Source of the DNA: Aliivibrio sifiae
Lineage (GTDB): Bacteria > Pseudomonadota > Gammaproteobacteria > Enterobacterales > Vibrionaceae
NCBI RefSeq assembly: GCF_002954705.1
Contig: NZ_MSCO01000001.1
Span: 1,284,138 to 1,348,137, forward strand
Direction of reading: 5' to 3'
DNA: 64,000 nucleotides
Position numbers and translations under genes: made by a program. Under the pieces are notes generated by a model. That model was given only the letters and a program-made list of their open reading frames with translations. It was not told where the DNA came from and made no database searches. This document shows, one piece after another, positions 16,726 to 25,064 of the stretch; position 1 is the stretch's first letter; each line of letters begins with the position of its first letter.

Positions 16726-18057
16726 ATGATTAAAAATTCATTTTTAGAGATGCCTGAGTATAAGCAATATGTAGATTCTGGTATTGATAGAATAGGTAAA
16801 ATACCTATGGGATGGTCAGTTAAGAAACTAAAGTTTTGCGCTGAAATTAATAGCCGCACTTTGCCTGAAAACACTTCAGCAAAGCGTACGATTAATTATG
16901 TTGATATAGGAAGTGTATCGCTAGTAAATGGCATAGAAAAAAGTGAAACATTCACTTTTTCAGAATCACCATCTCGCGCTCGTAGGTTAGCTAAGGCAGG
17001 AGATACTATTGTCTCAACAGTACGTACATACCTCAAGGCTATTTCATTTATAGAAGAAGAACATAAGGACTACGTATTTTCTACTGGTTTTGCAGTCTTA
17101 TCTCCGCGCCTAGAGTTAAACTCCAAGTACTTTGCTAGTTTCATAAAGAGTAATGCTTTTACCCAACAAGTGGATGATATAGCTAAAGGGATGAGCTACC
17201 CAGCTATAAACTCATCAGAACTATCAAATATGTATGTAGTTATAGCGCCAGAAAGCTCTCAAGTTGCTATAGCCAATTTTCTTGATAAAAAAACGGCTCA
17301 AATTGATGAAGCCGTAGCTATCAAACAGCAACAAATCGAGCTGTTAAAAGAGCGTAAACAAATCATCATCCAACAAGCTGTGACTCAAGGCCTAGCTCCA
17401 AATGTACCCATGAAAGACTCTGGTGTTGATTGGATCGGTAGAATTCCAAAGCATTGGGAAGTTAAACGAGCAAAATACTTATTTGATGAAATTGATGAGC
17501 GCTCAGTCAATGGCGATGAAGAGTTATTATCGGTATCACATATAACAGGTGTTACTCCGCGATCTGAAAAGAATGTAACCATGATTGCGGAAGATTATAG
17601 CGGTTCTAAAACATGTAAAAAAAATGACTTAGTCATGAACATTATGTGGGCATGGATGGGGGCTTTAGGGGTTTCAGAACGACCAGGCATTGTAAGTTCA
17701 GCGTATAGTATTTTCCGTCAGAAACCATTGAATATATTTAATCCGGTTTACCTTGAATGGTTACTTAAAACTGTCGGTTATATAGAGCATTACAATAAAG
17801 TATCTACAGGGTTGCACTCTTCAAGGCTAAGATTTTACTCTCGAATGTTCTTTGATATGGAAATTGGCTTTCCTTGTCGTAATGAACAAGATCAAATAGT
17901 TGCACACGTAGAAGTACAATCTAATAAAATCGACCAAGCCGTAAAATTACAGCTTCAACAAATTGAAAAGCTCAAAGAGTACAAAACAATACTGATCAAC
18001 AGTGCAGTGACAGGCAAAATTAAAGTGCCACAAAAGCAAGAAAGCATACTCAACTAA
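16726..18057 (+). CDS. hsdS: Type I restriction specificity subunit (HsdS, system 1)
   Basis: The 443-aa S subunit carries two target-recognition domains separated by helical spacers. TRD1 begins around IDRIGKIPMGWSVKKLKF and TRD2 around VDWIGRIPKHWEVKRAKY; each is followed by a coiled-coil conserved region (IDEAVAIKQQQIELLKERKQIIIQ and IDQAVKLQLQQIEKLKEYK). The half-repeat structure is standard, so a bipartite recognition site is expected; it cannot be predicted from sequence alone. It is tightly spaced between hsdM and the first DUF262 gene, indicating one transcript. Confidence 0.93.
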   Translation: MIKNSFLEMPEYKQYVDSGIDRIGKIPMGWSVKKLKFCAEINSRTLPENTSAKRTINYVDIGSVSLVNGIEKSETFTFSESPSRARRLAKAGDTIVSTVRTYLKAISFIEEEHKDYVFSTGFAVLSPRLELNSKYFASFIKSNAFTQQVDDIAKGMSYPAINSSELSNMYVVIAPESSQVAIANFLDKKTAQIDEAVAIKQQQIELLKERKQIIIQQAVTQGLAPNVPMKDSGVDWIGRIPKHWEVKRAKYLFDEIDERSVNGDEELLSVSHITGVTPRSEKNVTMIAEDYSGSKTCKKNDLVMNIMWAWMGALGVSERPGIVSSAYSIFRQKPLNIFNPVYLEWLLKTVGYIEHYNKVSTGLHSSRLRFYSRMFFDMEIGFPCRNEQDQIVAHVEVQSNKIDQAVKLQLQQIEKLKEYKTILINSAVTGKIKVPQKQESILN

Positions 18058-18069
18058 CAAGGAAGTAAA

Positions 18070-19533
18070 ATGTCAGTATCTGTTGCCAGTACAACGTTAG
18101 CGCATATTTTTGACCATCAGGGGATTATAGCCTCTGATGGTTCAACAATTAATGGTCAGCTTTCCATACCTGAGTATCAACGCCCATACCGCTGGTCTGA
18201 GGAGCAGATGCTGCGCTTACTGCAAGATTTTAAAGATTATCAATCAGGCTTTAAAAGCAATAAAGATACTCAAAAATGTCCATTTTATTTGGGCAGTATT
18301 ATTTTGCATCAGCAGGATAATCTGCTCAATATCATCGATGGACAGCAGCGTCTGACCACCATGGCACTGATTGCCTTTTTAAAAGGTGAGTATCAAAATT
18401 CAACTCTACGTTATGAAGCACCTGAGAGTCAGCAACAGATTAAACATAACTTGGCTTGGCTGTTGGATAAACGTGAGCAAATTGCCAGTATTGATTTTTC
18501 ATTAGTTAATGTCACATTGGTTGTGACTAATAATGAAGATGAAGCCTATCGCTTTTTTGAAACCCAGAACACTGGTGGAGTACGCTTAAAAGGGCCTGAT
18601 GTTATTAAGGCACATCACCTAAACGTGATAGACAAGAATACGCCCTCTAAAACTCGCCATTTTGCGGCCTTATGGGAGAGTTTAAATAACATCAATCCTG
18701 TGATTGATTTGCTCTTAAGAGGGCGGTATTGGGAGTACTTTAATTTAAAAAAAGACTTAAAAGATCGATCTCGAAGAACAATGCCATTACACCACCAGAA
18801 ACGCTTGCTTGTTGATGCTGTCGTTGATGAGTTGTCTTCTAAAACAACGGGAGAAGATGTAGCTTTTGGCCGAGTCACACGAACTTACTTCGAGAGTGGT
18901 GGTGAGAGTTTATCGCAACCTCAAGTTGGCTATGATTTACGTCAACCACTGAATAGTGGCGCTAATACCATTCATTATCTTCAGTATTTTGAGCAGCTTC
19001 GTCAAACCTATCTAGTCGCTAATGAAACTGAAAATATTACAGGAACAGACTTTCACCGTTTCTATCACGAGCTTATATGCAACCTCCATGGTTGTGGTTA
19101 TCTAAAGCAGCTTTTTGACACGAGCTTATTGTTATATATCAGCCTGTTTGGACAACAATACCTAGAAGTCGCCGCAAAAAAACTATTTAGGGTGGTGTAT
19201 TCAAGGCGAGTGGAAAACCAAGTTGCAGTAAAAGAAAAATCTGTTCCTGCATTTTTACGTAAAACACCAATATTGGATTGGATAGCAATGAGCTATACGC
19301 CTGAACAGTGCTTTTTAAAATTGGATGAATTTCAACTTAACGTAAGTGCTGAAGGCATCATTGAAGCAGAACGATCACCAACGGAACAGAAATCCAGTCG
19401 TAAGCAAGATTTTATAAATAAAGTAAAAAAAGAGTTCTCTATCGAAATTGAAACCCAAATAACCAAAGAGCAGTACGCAACTAAATTCTCAAATGACTTT
19501 ACAGAAAAAGTCAGATTGCTAGGAGGGCAGTAA
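18070..19533 (+). CDS. DUF262 (GmrS-like, ParB-fold) protein without HNH domain
   Basis: The 487-aa protein begins with a DUF262 domain: SIPEYQRPYRWSEEQMLRLL (about 35-54), then YLGSIIL and the IIDGQQRLTTMALIAF motif (about 95-110). DUF262 is the N-terminal part of GmrSD-type modification-dependent enzymes, where the DGQQR motif belongs to the ParB/Srx-like nucleotide-binding fold. The C-terminal half lacks the DUF1524 His-x-x-x-Pro-Gln nuclease motif that its neighbour has, so it may be a regulatory or NTP-sensing partner. It is 12 bases after hsdS and 2 bases before the next DUF262 gene, so it is part of the restriction operon. Confidence 0.85.
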   Translation: MSVSVASTTLAHIFDHQGIIASDGSTINGQLSIPEYQRPYRWSEEQMLRLLQDFKDYQSGFKSNKDTQKCPFYLGSIILHQQDNLLNIIDGQQRLTTMALIAFLKGEYQNSTLRYEAPESQQQIKHNLAWLLDKREQIASIDFSLVNVTLVVTNNEDEAYRFFETQNTGGVRLKGPDVIKAHHLNVIDKNTPSKTRHFAALWESLNNINPVIDLLLRGRYWEYFNLKKDLKDRSRRTMPLHHQKRLLVDAVVDELSSKTTGEDVAFGRVTRTYFESGGESLSQPQVGYDLRQPLNSGANTIHYLQYFEQLRQTYLVANETENITGTDFHRFYHELICNLHGCGYLKQLFDTSLLLYISLFGQQYLEVAAKKLFRVVYSRRVENQVAVKEKSVPAFLRKTPILDWIAMSYTPEQCFLKLDEFQLNVSAEGIIEAERSPTEQKSSRKQDFINKVKKEFSIEIETQITKEQYATKFSNDFTEKVRLLGGQ

Positions 19534-19535
19534 TC

Positions 19536-21566
19536 TTGTCTACTTTATCTGTTCAGACGGAAATATTGACCTTAGAGAAGATCTTGGTTGATGACTACCA
19601 GTTCTCTATTCCTAGTTACCAACGCCCTTATGTTTGGTCTGATGACGATGTATTGCTTCTGTTCAATGATATTAAAGAAGCTTGTAAAAGGTATCATGAG
19701 TCAAATAAGCAAACGGATAATAATTACTTTATTGGCACCATTCTGTCATCAGTATTACAGAAAAACGGTGATGCCATCTATGAGTTAATTGATGGGCAGC
19801 AGCGCACCACAACTTTGATGCTTATCGCCATTGCTTTTAGTTATGCAGGAGTTAACTCGAAACTTTCAGAATTAGCAGTTTTTAAGACTAGTGATGGAAA
19901 AGTAATACCTCGCTTACAATTTGCTATTCGAGAACAAGTTCAACAGCTCCTAGGTGGCTTAGCGGGCCTTAAAGACTATCAAATACCTTCTCAAGAAAAA
20001 ATAGATAGCAATGACTATCTAAAACAGATCGGTATTGCACTGAATGTATTGACCCAAGAGGTCAAAAAGCTCAATAAAGATCCTGATGTGACTATTGGGC
20101 AATTTGCAGAGTATTTTTATAGTAATGTGCAATGGGTTAACAACATAGTTTCGGCTCAAATGGATTTAAACCGTTTGTTTGCGACCATGAACACTGGAGG
20201 GGTTCAGTTAGAACAAGCCGATATTCTTAAAGCCAAATTGTTTAAGAAATTGTCTGATAAAGCTCTATATGATGCGATATGGGTTGCTTGTGAACATATG
20301 GAGAACTATTTTGAGCGCAATGTCCGGGAAGTTTTTAGCCATTCAGATTGGAATGCTATTGAACCTGAAGACCTAGCTGTTTTTGATACCAATCGCTTTC
20401 TGCACTCAGCAGAATTACATAAAGATACAGACCTAGGTTATGAGCAATCAGCAGGGCTTAGTATCGAAGAGTTAGCTGAACAGTTAAACAGAAAAAATGT
20501 CCCTGATAATCTTAAGGCAGATGTATTCGAAACATATGATCTAGATGTAGAAACGGTTTATTGCGAGCCGATAATAAAATTCCCACTTTTCTTGATACAC
20601 GCTTATCGAGTATATCTAGCGGTAAATGACAAAGATGACATAGACGTAAGGCTTCACAGTGATCGTTTGCTGGAAGTTTTTGAGCCATTAATAAATGCTG
20701 ATGAACAATCTATAAAAGACTTTATTGAAATGCTTTGGCAGGTTCGCTATCAGTTCGACCGCTGGGTCGTTAAATGGGTTAAGCGCGATGATTCTACCGA
20801 GTCTCATCTTGGCCTAACCTATCAATCTCGAAGCAAATCTAATGGCAATTACTATATCAATCGCACAGCGAAAGAGCTTAGTGGCATAGTTCTATTGCAA
20901 AGTGTTCGTAACTTTACGGGTGAGAGAAGTGCCCAATACTGGATAACCCCTTTTATTACTGAACTAATAAAGAAAAGTATAGGCAGTAAACAAGAAAAGA
21001 AAGCTCTCAAGTTACTTGAAAGAATAGACAACAGAATGTCACTTGCTATTTGTTCTCAAAAAGAAGCCAGTTTTAAACAAGCGAAATCGAAAAAGCCTAA
21101 AATAATAGAATGGGTAGAAAAGATTCGTTACTTTAGTGAATCGAATGGCACCAGTTTTGAGCATTATTGGTTTCAAAAACTTGAATATCTACTTTGGAAG
21201 CATCTCAATAGTTCAGAGTCAATACTGAGCTCTGTAGAGGTTCTAAAATTTAAAAGATATCGAATTACATCAAAGAATTCGATAGAACATATTCACCCAC
21301 AGAACAATAGTAAGTTATCTCATGATTGGTTACATCATTTTGGTAACTTAGTTTTACTTAGTCCAGGTGAAAATTCTACTTATAGCGATAAGGCTGAAAG
21401 TATTAAACGTGCAGAATTTATGAACAAAGAAAGTTATGATTCATTAAAATCCAAACATATCTTTAGCTTGATGGGAGATGGAGGTAATTGGACAAAAGAA
21501 AAAATTAAAGATCATCAAGTATATATATTGGATGTGTTAACAAAGCACTATACTGACGAAAAATAA
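19536..21566 (+). CDS. DUF262-DUF1524 protein (GmrSD-like nuclease)
   Basis: A 676-aa protein combining an N-terminal DUF262 domain (SIPSYQRPYVWSDDDVLLLF; ELIDGQQRTTTLMLIAI; FATMNTGGVQLEQADILKAKL) with a C-terminal DUF1524 HNH-type nuclease (IEHIHPQ ... HHFGNLVLLSPGENS, about residues 585-625). This is the architecture of GmrSD type IV restriction enzymes, which cleave DNA carrying glucosylated hydroxymethylcytosine; the substrate of this protein is unknown. The start is TTG 19536, supported by AGGAGGG nine bases upstream. It is the last gene before the retron and shares the operon with hsdMS. Confidence 0.88.
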   Translation: MSTLSVQTEILTLEKILVDDYQFSIPSYQRPYVWSDDDVLLLFNDIKEACKRYHESNKQTDNNYFIGTILSSVLQKNGDAIYELIDGQQRTTTLMLIAIAFSYAGVNSKLSELAVFKTSDGKVIPRLQFAIREQVQQLLGGLAGLKDYQIPSQEKIDSNDYLKQIGIALNVLTQEVKKLNKDPDVTIGQFAEYFYSNVQWVNNIVSAQMDLNRLFATMNTGGVQLEQADILKAKLFKKLSDKALYDAIWVACEHMENYFERNVREVFSHSDWNAIEPEDLAVFDTNRFLHSAELHKDTDLGYEQSAGLSIEELAEQLNRKNVPDNLKADVFETYDLDVETVYCEPIIKFPLFLIHAYRVYLAVNDKDDIDVRLHSDRLLEVFEPLINADEQSIKDFIEMLWQVRYQFDRWVVKWVKRDDSTESHLGLTYQSRSKSNGNYYINRTAKELSGIVLLQSVRNFTGERSAQYWITPFITELIKKSIGSKQEKKALKLLERIDNRMSLAICSQKEASFKQAKSKKPKIIEWVEKIRYFSESNGTSFEHYWFQKLEYLLWKHLNSSESILSSVEVLKFKRYRITSKNSIEHIHPQNNSKLSHDWLHHFGNLVLLSPGENSTYSDKAESIKRAEFMNKESYDSLKSKHIFSLMGDGGNWTKEKIKDHQVYILDVLTKHYTDEK

Positions 21567-21582
21567 GCGTATAATAATTAAT

Positions 21583-21611
21583 TTGAAGGTAATATAGTAT
21601 TGATATATAAT
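21583..21611 (+). promoter_or_regulatory. Promoter of the retron msr-msd RNA
   Basis: TTGAAG (21583-21588) and TATAAT (21606-21611) are separated by 17 bases, so transcription should begin around 21617-21619, exactly where the a1 segment of the retron RNA starts. A near-consensus sigma70 promoter. Confidence 0.7.
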
Positions 21612-21616
21612 TAAAA

Positions 21617-21770
21617 AACTCTTTAGCTTAGGACGAATTCGTCTAGTCGGGTGTTTAGCCAGACTCTAATTTATTGAACGGTTTTATGGTTGCGATAGGT
21701 TCGCAACCTGATCTCCTTACTCCGTTCGTCAATCAGGTTGCGAACCTATCGCTTCCTCTAGTAAAGAGCT
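21617..21770 (+). ncRNA. Retron msr-msd non-coding RNA
   Basis: This RNA is the template and primer for the adjacent reverse transcriptase. a1 (CTCTTTA, 21619-21625) pairs with a2 (TAAAGAG, 21762-21768). The AGC after a1 supplies the likely branching guanosine, G21626, in the same TTAGC context as Ec86. msr stem-loops are GACG-AATT-CGTC (21632-21643) and an AGTC...GACT hairpin (about 21645-21665). The msd is a perfect 21-bp stem (21692-21712 with 21732-21752) and a 19-nt loop. The order promoter, ncRNA, RT, ATPase, HNH matches type I-A retrons (Ec78, Vc95). The exact 5' end and the DNA/RNA boundary are inferred. Confidence 0.85.
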
Positions 21771-21772
21771 AG

Positions 21773-21801
21773 GCCCAAGAGCATTGCTCTTGGGCTTTTT
21801 T
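21773..21801 (+). terminator. Terminator between retron RNA and RT gene
   Basis: GCCCAAGAGC-ATT-GCTCTTGGGC followed by six T is a strong intrinsic terminator directly after a2 and only a few bases before the RT coding region. It separates the short, abundant ncRNA from the mRNA; RT expression needs read-through or transcripts that resist this hairpin. Confidence 0.85.
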
Positions 21802-21814
21802 AATGGGATTAGAA

Positions 21815-22747
21815 ATGACTTTGATAGAACAGCTAGCATTAGAGTTGAAAAAGGGTGAGGACGAAGTCGCCCGTTTTCTGCTGAGTGCACCTAAAAGGTA
21901 CAAAGTATATACTATTCCTAAACGTACCTCTGGACACCGAGTGATAGCTCAACCTTCTAAAGAATTAAAAGAATATCAGCGTAAATATTTGGAGTTTCAG
22001 CAGTTACCTATCCATGAGTCAGCTATGGCTTATCGAAAAGGTATGAGCATTAAGCAAAACGCACTTGCTCACAAAACCAATCCTTATTTACTTAAACTAG
22101 ATCTTGAAAATTTCTTCAATTCTATTACTGATAAATTATTTTGGAAAGTTTGGGAATCAATACAGACTCTACCTTCAATTCAAGATAAACAAACGTTAAA
22201 TAATTTACTTTTTTGGTGCCCGAGTAAAACGACCGGAGGAAGTTTGATCCTTAGTATAGGAGCGCCAAGTTCCCCGCTTGTCTCTAATTTTTTTATGTAT
22301 CAGTTTGATTGTGTCATAAGCAAGGTATGCCTTGAAAGAGGGATTGTATACACACGCTATGCTGATGATTTGACATTTTCAACAAAGCATAAAGGCATAC
22401 TTTTTGACCTTCCGATACTTGTAAAAGAAAAGCTGGTTGATTTGTTTGGAAATTCAATAAGAATCAATAGAAAGAAAACAAAGTTCTCATCTAAAGCACA
22501 CAATAGGCATGTTACTGGTATCACTATTAACAATGAAGGGAAGCTCTCTCTCGGAAGGGAGCGAAAAAGATATATCAAACATTTAGTACACCAAGTTCAA
22601 CTAAGTAAACTTGATGCTGAGGATAGAGGACACCTTAGAGGTCTAATTGCTTTTGCTAAGCATATAGAACCTGCGTTTGTTGAATCATTGAAACGAAAAT
22701 ATTCAGCTGAATTAATTACTCAAATTGTTGAGGAACCAAATGGCTAA
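21815..22747 (+). CDS. Retron reverse transcriptase
   Basis: A 310-aa RT that primes from the 2'-OH of a guanosine in its own ncRNA and makes msDNA. Motifs in order: SGHRVIAQPSKELKEYQ (RT0/1), LKLDLENFFNSIT (RT3/A), GAPSSPLVSNFFMYQFD (RT4), catalytic YADD (Y182 onward, in TRYADDLTFSTK), and the retron-typical VTG (V233, in NRHVTGITIN) that contacts the msr. Length fits the family. I prefer ATG 21815 (GGGA six bases upstream) to ATG 21803, which abuts the terminator's T-run. It overlaps the ATPase gene by 8 bases, giving translational coupling. Confidence 0.93.
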   Translation: MTLIEQLALELKKGEDEVARFLLSAPKRYKVYTIPKRTSGHRVIAQPSKELKEYQRKYLEFQQLPIHESAMAYRKGMSIKQNALAHKTNPYLLKLDLENFFNSITDKLFWKVWESIQTLPSIQDKQTLNNLLFWCPSKTTGGSLILSIGAPSSPLVSNFFMYQFDCVISKVCLERGIVYTRYADDLTFSTKHKGILFDLPILVKEKLVDLFGNSIRINRKKTKFSSKAHNRHVTGITINNEGKLSLGRERKRYIKHLVHQVQLSKLDAEDRGHLRGLIAFAKHIEPAFVESLKRKYSAELITQIVEEPNG

Positions 22748-24374
22748 GCAACATAAAAATACAAGCAGAACGGTTAAACACCTAATCCAAAGTGCTGCGA
22801 AAGGGAATTTTAGCTCCTCATTTCAACTTTTTCAAAACTATTCGGAAGGTAAAAATGTAGAGCAAAAAGATGAAGATTTAGCTCTAGAATACTTTACTGA
22901 AGTAGAAACTGCGCTTATTGAAAAAAAACTTACTCTATCCTCATTACAACTAGTGGATTATAGAAGGTTTCGGTCATTAGATATTCACTTTAATGAAAAT
23001 ATTACGGTGATTATTGGTGATAATGGTGCCGGAAAAACAAGTATTGCAGATGCGATAGCCAAAACTCTTTCTTGGTTAAATAACAACCTTGAAAAAAAAG
23101 ATGTAGTTGGAAGACCGATTAAGGATAGTGATATTCACGTAGAATCTAGGGAGTTCTCGGAGGTTACAAGCAAATTTAAGTTTGATGATAATAATGATTT
23201 TGAGGCGACTATCGGTAATACGGTTCTTGGTTATGGTGGAAGTTCTCCTACAGATGTTGTGGGTATAAAGCAAGTTGCGAATATGTATAAGATGACTGCT
23301 GCTAAAAATCCATTAATAAACCTTCCTCTTCTAGCATTTTATTCAGTTGAGCGTTCTGATTTTTCACTGTCTTCGACTATATCGGAGAAAGCTTCAGGTG
23401 ATGGTGTCAATAATAGATTTTCCGACCTTAAGACCTCTCTGGAGGGAAGTGGAAAACTAGAAGATTTTTCGAAGCTTTATATTGAGTTGGTTAATCTGGC
23501 GAAAGGCGAAGAAACTAAAGAAGTGCAAGATCTAAAGATTCAGATATCTAATCTGCAAGATACTATTAACGATGTATATGGAGGACAAGAACCTCCGGAA
23601 AATGATGCCTTCAATGCAAAATTGAATAGTAAAAAGGAAGAGTTAGCAAACCTATTAAAGAGTAAACTTTCAGCAAAGTATCAACGTCATTTAGAATTTG
23701 TTAATAACGCTATTGAAACACTTGTACCTGATGTCAAGAATCTTGAAGTTGACCGTAGTTCGGGAAAATCTAGATTATTAGTAGAAAATTTTGGCAATAG
23801 AGTAAATATCGCTCAGTTATCACAAGGTCAAAAAATGCTTGTCGCTCTTGCCGGAGATTTAGCAAGGCGTTTAGTAAAGTTGAATCCTGATTCTGCTATG
23901 CCATTAAATGCTAATGGAATTGTAGTGATTGATGAAATTGAGCTGCACCTTCACCCTAAGTGGCAACAAGAAATACTCATAGGACTTCAAACTACGTTCC
24001 CTAATTTGCAATTTATCGTCACCACTCATAGCCCACAGGTCCTCTCTACGGTTGATAAGCAATGTATTCGTCAGATATGCCTCGATGACAATGGGAATCC
24101 AATAATTAGTACACCGAATTTTCAAACTAAAGGTGTCACTAGTGCTGATATTTTAGCCCGTATTATGGGTACTAATTCCGTACCTGAAAAACTGAAAGAA
24201 GCTACTTGGCTCAATGATTTCTCTAGATACCTTAAAGCAGGTAACCAAGAACTACGAGATGTTACTTTTGCTAAGATAAGTAATCATTTTGGTGAGAGTC
24301 ACCCTGTCGTTATCGATTGCGAGAGTCAAATTAGAATCGCGCAAATGAAAGCTAGATTAAATAAAGAGCAATAG
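22740..24374 (+). CDS. Retron effector ATPase (PtuA-like)
   Basis: A 544-aa ABC/SMC-type ATPase matching PtuA of Septu and type I-A retrons. Residues about 10-60 (AAKGNFSSSFQLFQNYSEGKNVEQKDEDLALEYF) resemble a single Sel1/TPR-like helical pair. The ATPase follows: Walker A GDNGAGKT (93-100), a charged linker, signature AQLSQGQKM, Walker B VVIDEIELHLHP (D398) and THSPQVLS. In Ec78-type systems this protein, with the HNH protein, forms a complex held inactive by msDNA. ATG 22740, with GAGGA upstream, is chosen over an upstream TTG; it lies within the last codons of the RT gene. Confidence 0.9.
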   Translation: MAKQHKNTSRTVKHLIQSAAKGNFSSSFQLFQNYSEGKNVEQKDEDLALEYFTEVETALIEKKLTLSSLQLVDYRRFRSLDIHFNENITVIIGDNGAGKTSIADAIAKTLSWLNNNLEKKDVVGRPIKDSDIHVESREFSEVTSKFKFDDNNDFEATIGNTVLGYGGSSPTDVVGIKQVANMYKMTAAKNPLINLPLLAFYSVERSDFSLSSTISEKASGDGVNNRFSDLKTSLEGSGKLEDFSKLYIELVNLAKGEETKEVQDLKIQISNLQDTINDVYGGQEPPENDAFNAKLNSKKEELANLLKSKLSAKYQRHLEFVNNAIETLVPDVKNLEVDRSSGKSRLLVENFGNRVNIAQLSQGQKMLVALAGDLARRLVKLNPDSAMPLNANGIVVIDEIELHLHPKWQQEILIGLQTTFPNLQFIVTTHSPQVLSTVDKQCIRQICLDDNGNPIISTPNFQTKGVTSADILARIMGTNSVPEKLKEATWLNDFSRYLKAGNQELRDVTFAKISNHFGESHPVVIDCESQIRIAQMKARLNKEQ

Positions 24375-24377
24375 GAT

Positions 24378-25046
24378 ATGAGGAAACTACATAGACCAAT
24401 GCCAGGACCTCACTGCTTATCAAATTACAATCATAATTCTCAAAAATGGACTAGCCGGAGGCCAAGTACTGCTTGTAGAGATGCTATTTGGGACAAGCTA
24501 CAAACGATGCAAAATGGATTTTGTGTTTATTGTGAGTCAGTAGCAATCAAAGGGAACGGGCATATTGAGCATTTTTTTCATAAAGGTCAGAAGTCAGATG
24601 GGTCAACTCCATATAAACATTTAACGTTTAATTGGATTAATTTATTTGGATGTTGTGGCCTAAGGACAGGTAATAGCTGTGGGCATTATAAAGATCGTAA
24701 AGGTGACGACGGACCTGGAAATTATAATGCTAGTGACCTAATAAGACCTGATATCGATGATCCCAAAGACTATTTTAATTTCTTGGATACAGGGATAATA
24801 GAGCCTAAACTTGGATTATCTCCAGATATGCATAAAAAGGCTACAGAAACGTTAAGGGTCCTTAAATTAGATTTCTTCAATGGAGCGAGAAAAACACAAA
24901 TTGATGTGTTCAAAAAAGAGCTTAATGAATTAGAGAGAATAAGCGGTCAATTAGATGATCAGACTCTACAGCAAGCTATGGATGATATTAAAGTGCAAGT
25001 TAAGTTGCAGGAGTATCAAACAGCAGTACTGGAAGCTTTATTTTAA
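24378..25046 (+). CDS. Retron effector HNH nuclease (PtuB-like)
   Basis: The 222-aa protein has an HNH core: CVYCES (first zinc-knuckle Cys pair), GHIEHFFHKG (catalytic His pair), then NWINLFGCC and CGHYKDRKG. It matches PtuB, the nuclease partner of the Septu/retron I-A ATPase; in Ec78-like retrons the nuclease is released to destroy host RNA or DNA when phage disturbs the msDNA complex. It follows the ATPase gene after 3 bases. The C-terminal 80 residues are helical, of unknown role. The exact target cannot be read from sequence. Confidence 0.9.
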   Translation: MRKLHRPMPGPHCLSNYNHNSQKWTSRRPSTACRDAIWDKLQTMQNGFCVYCESVAIKGNGHIEHFFHKGQKSDGSTPYKHLTFNWINLFGCCGLRTGNSCGHYKDRKGDDGPGNYNASDLIRPDIDDPKDYFNFLDTGIIEPKLGLSPDMHKKATETLRVLKLDFFNGARKTQIDVFKKELNELERISGQLDDQTLQQAMDDIKVQVKLQEYQTAVLEALF

Positions 25047-25064
25047 TTAATTAGGAATAAATTA

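Noticed and set aside
21692-21752. The long inverted repeat as an insertion-sequence remnant or simple operator.
   Set aside because: Its place between a1/a2 segments and before a retron RT with YADD and VTG motifs makes it the msd stem.
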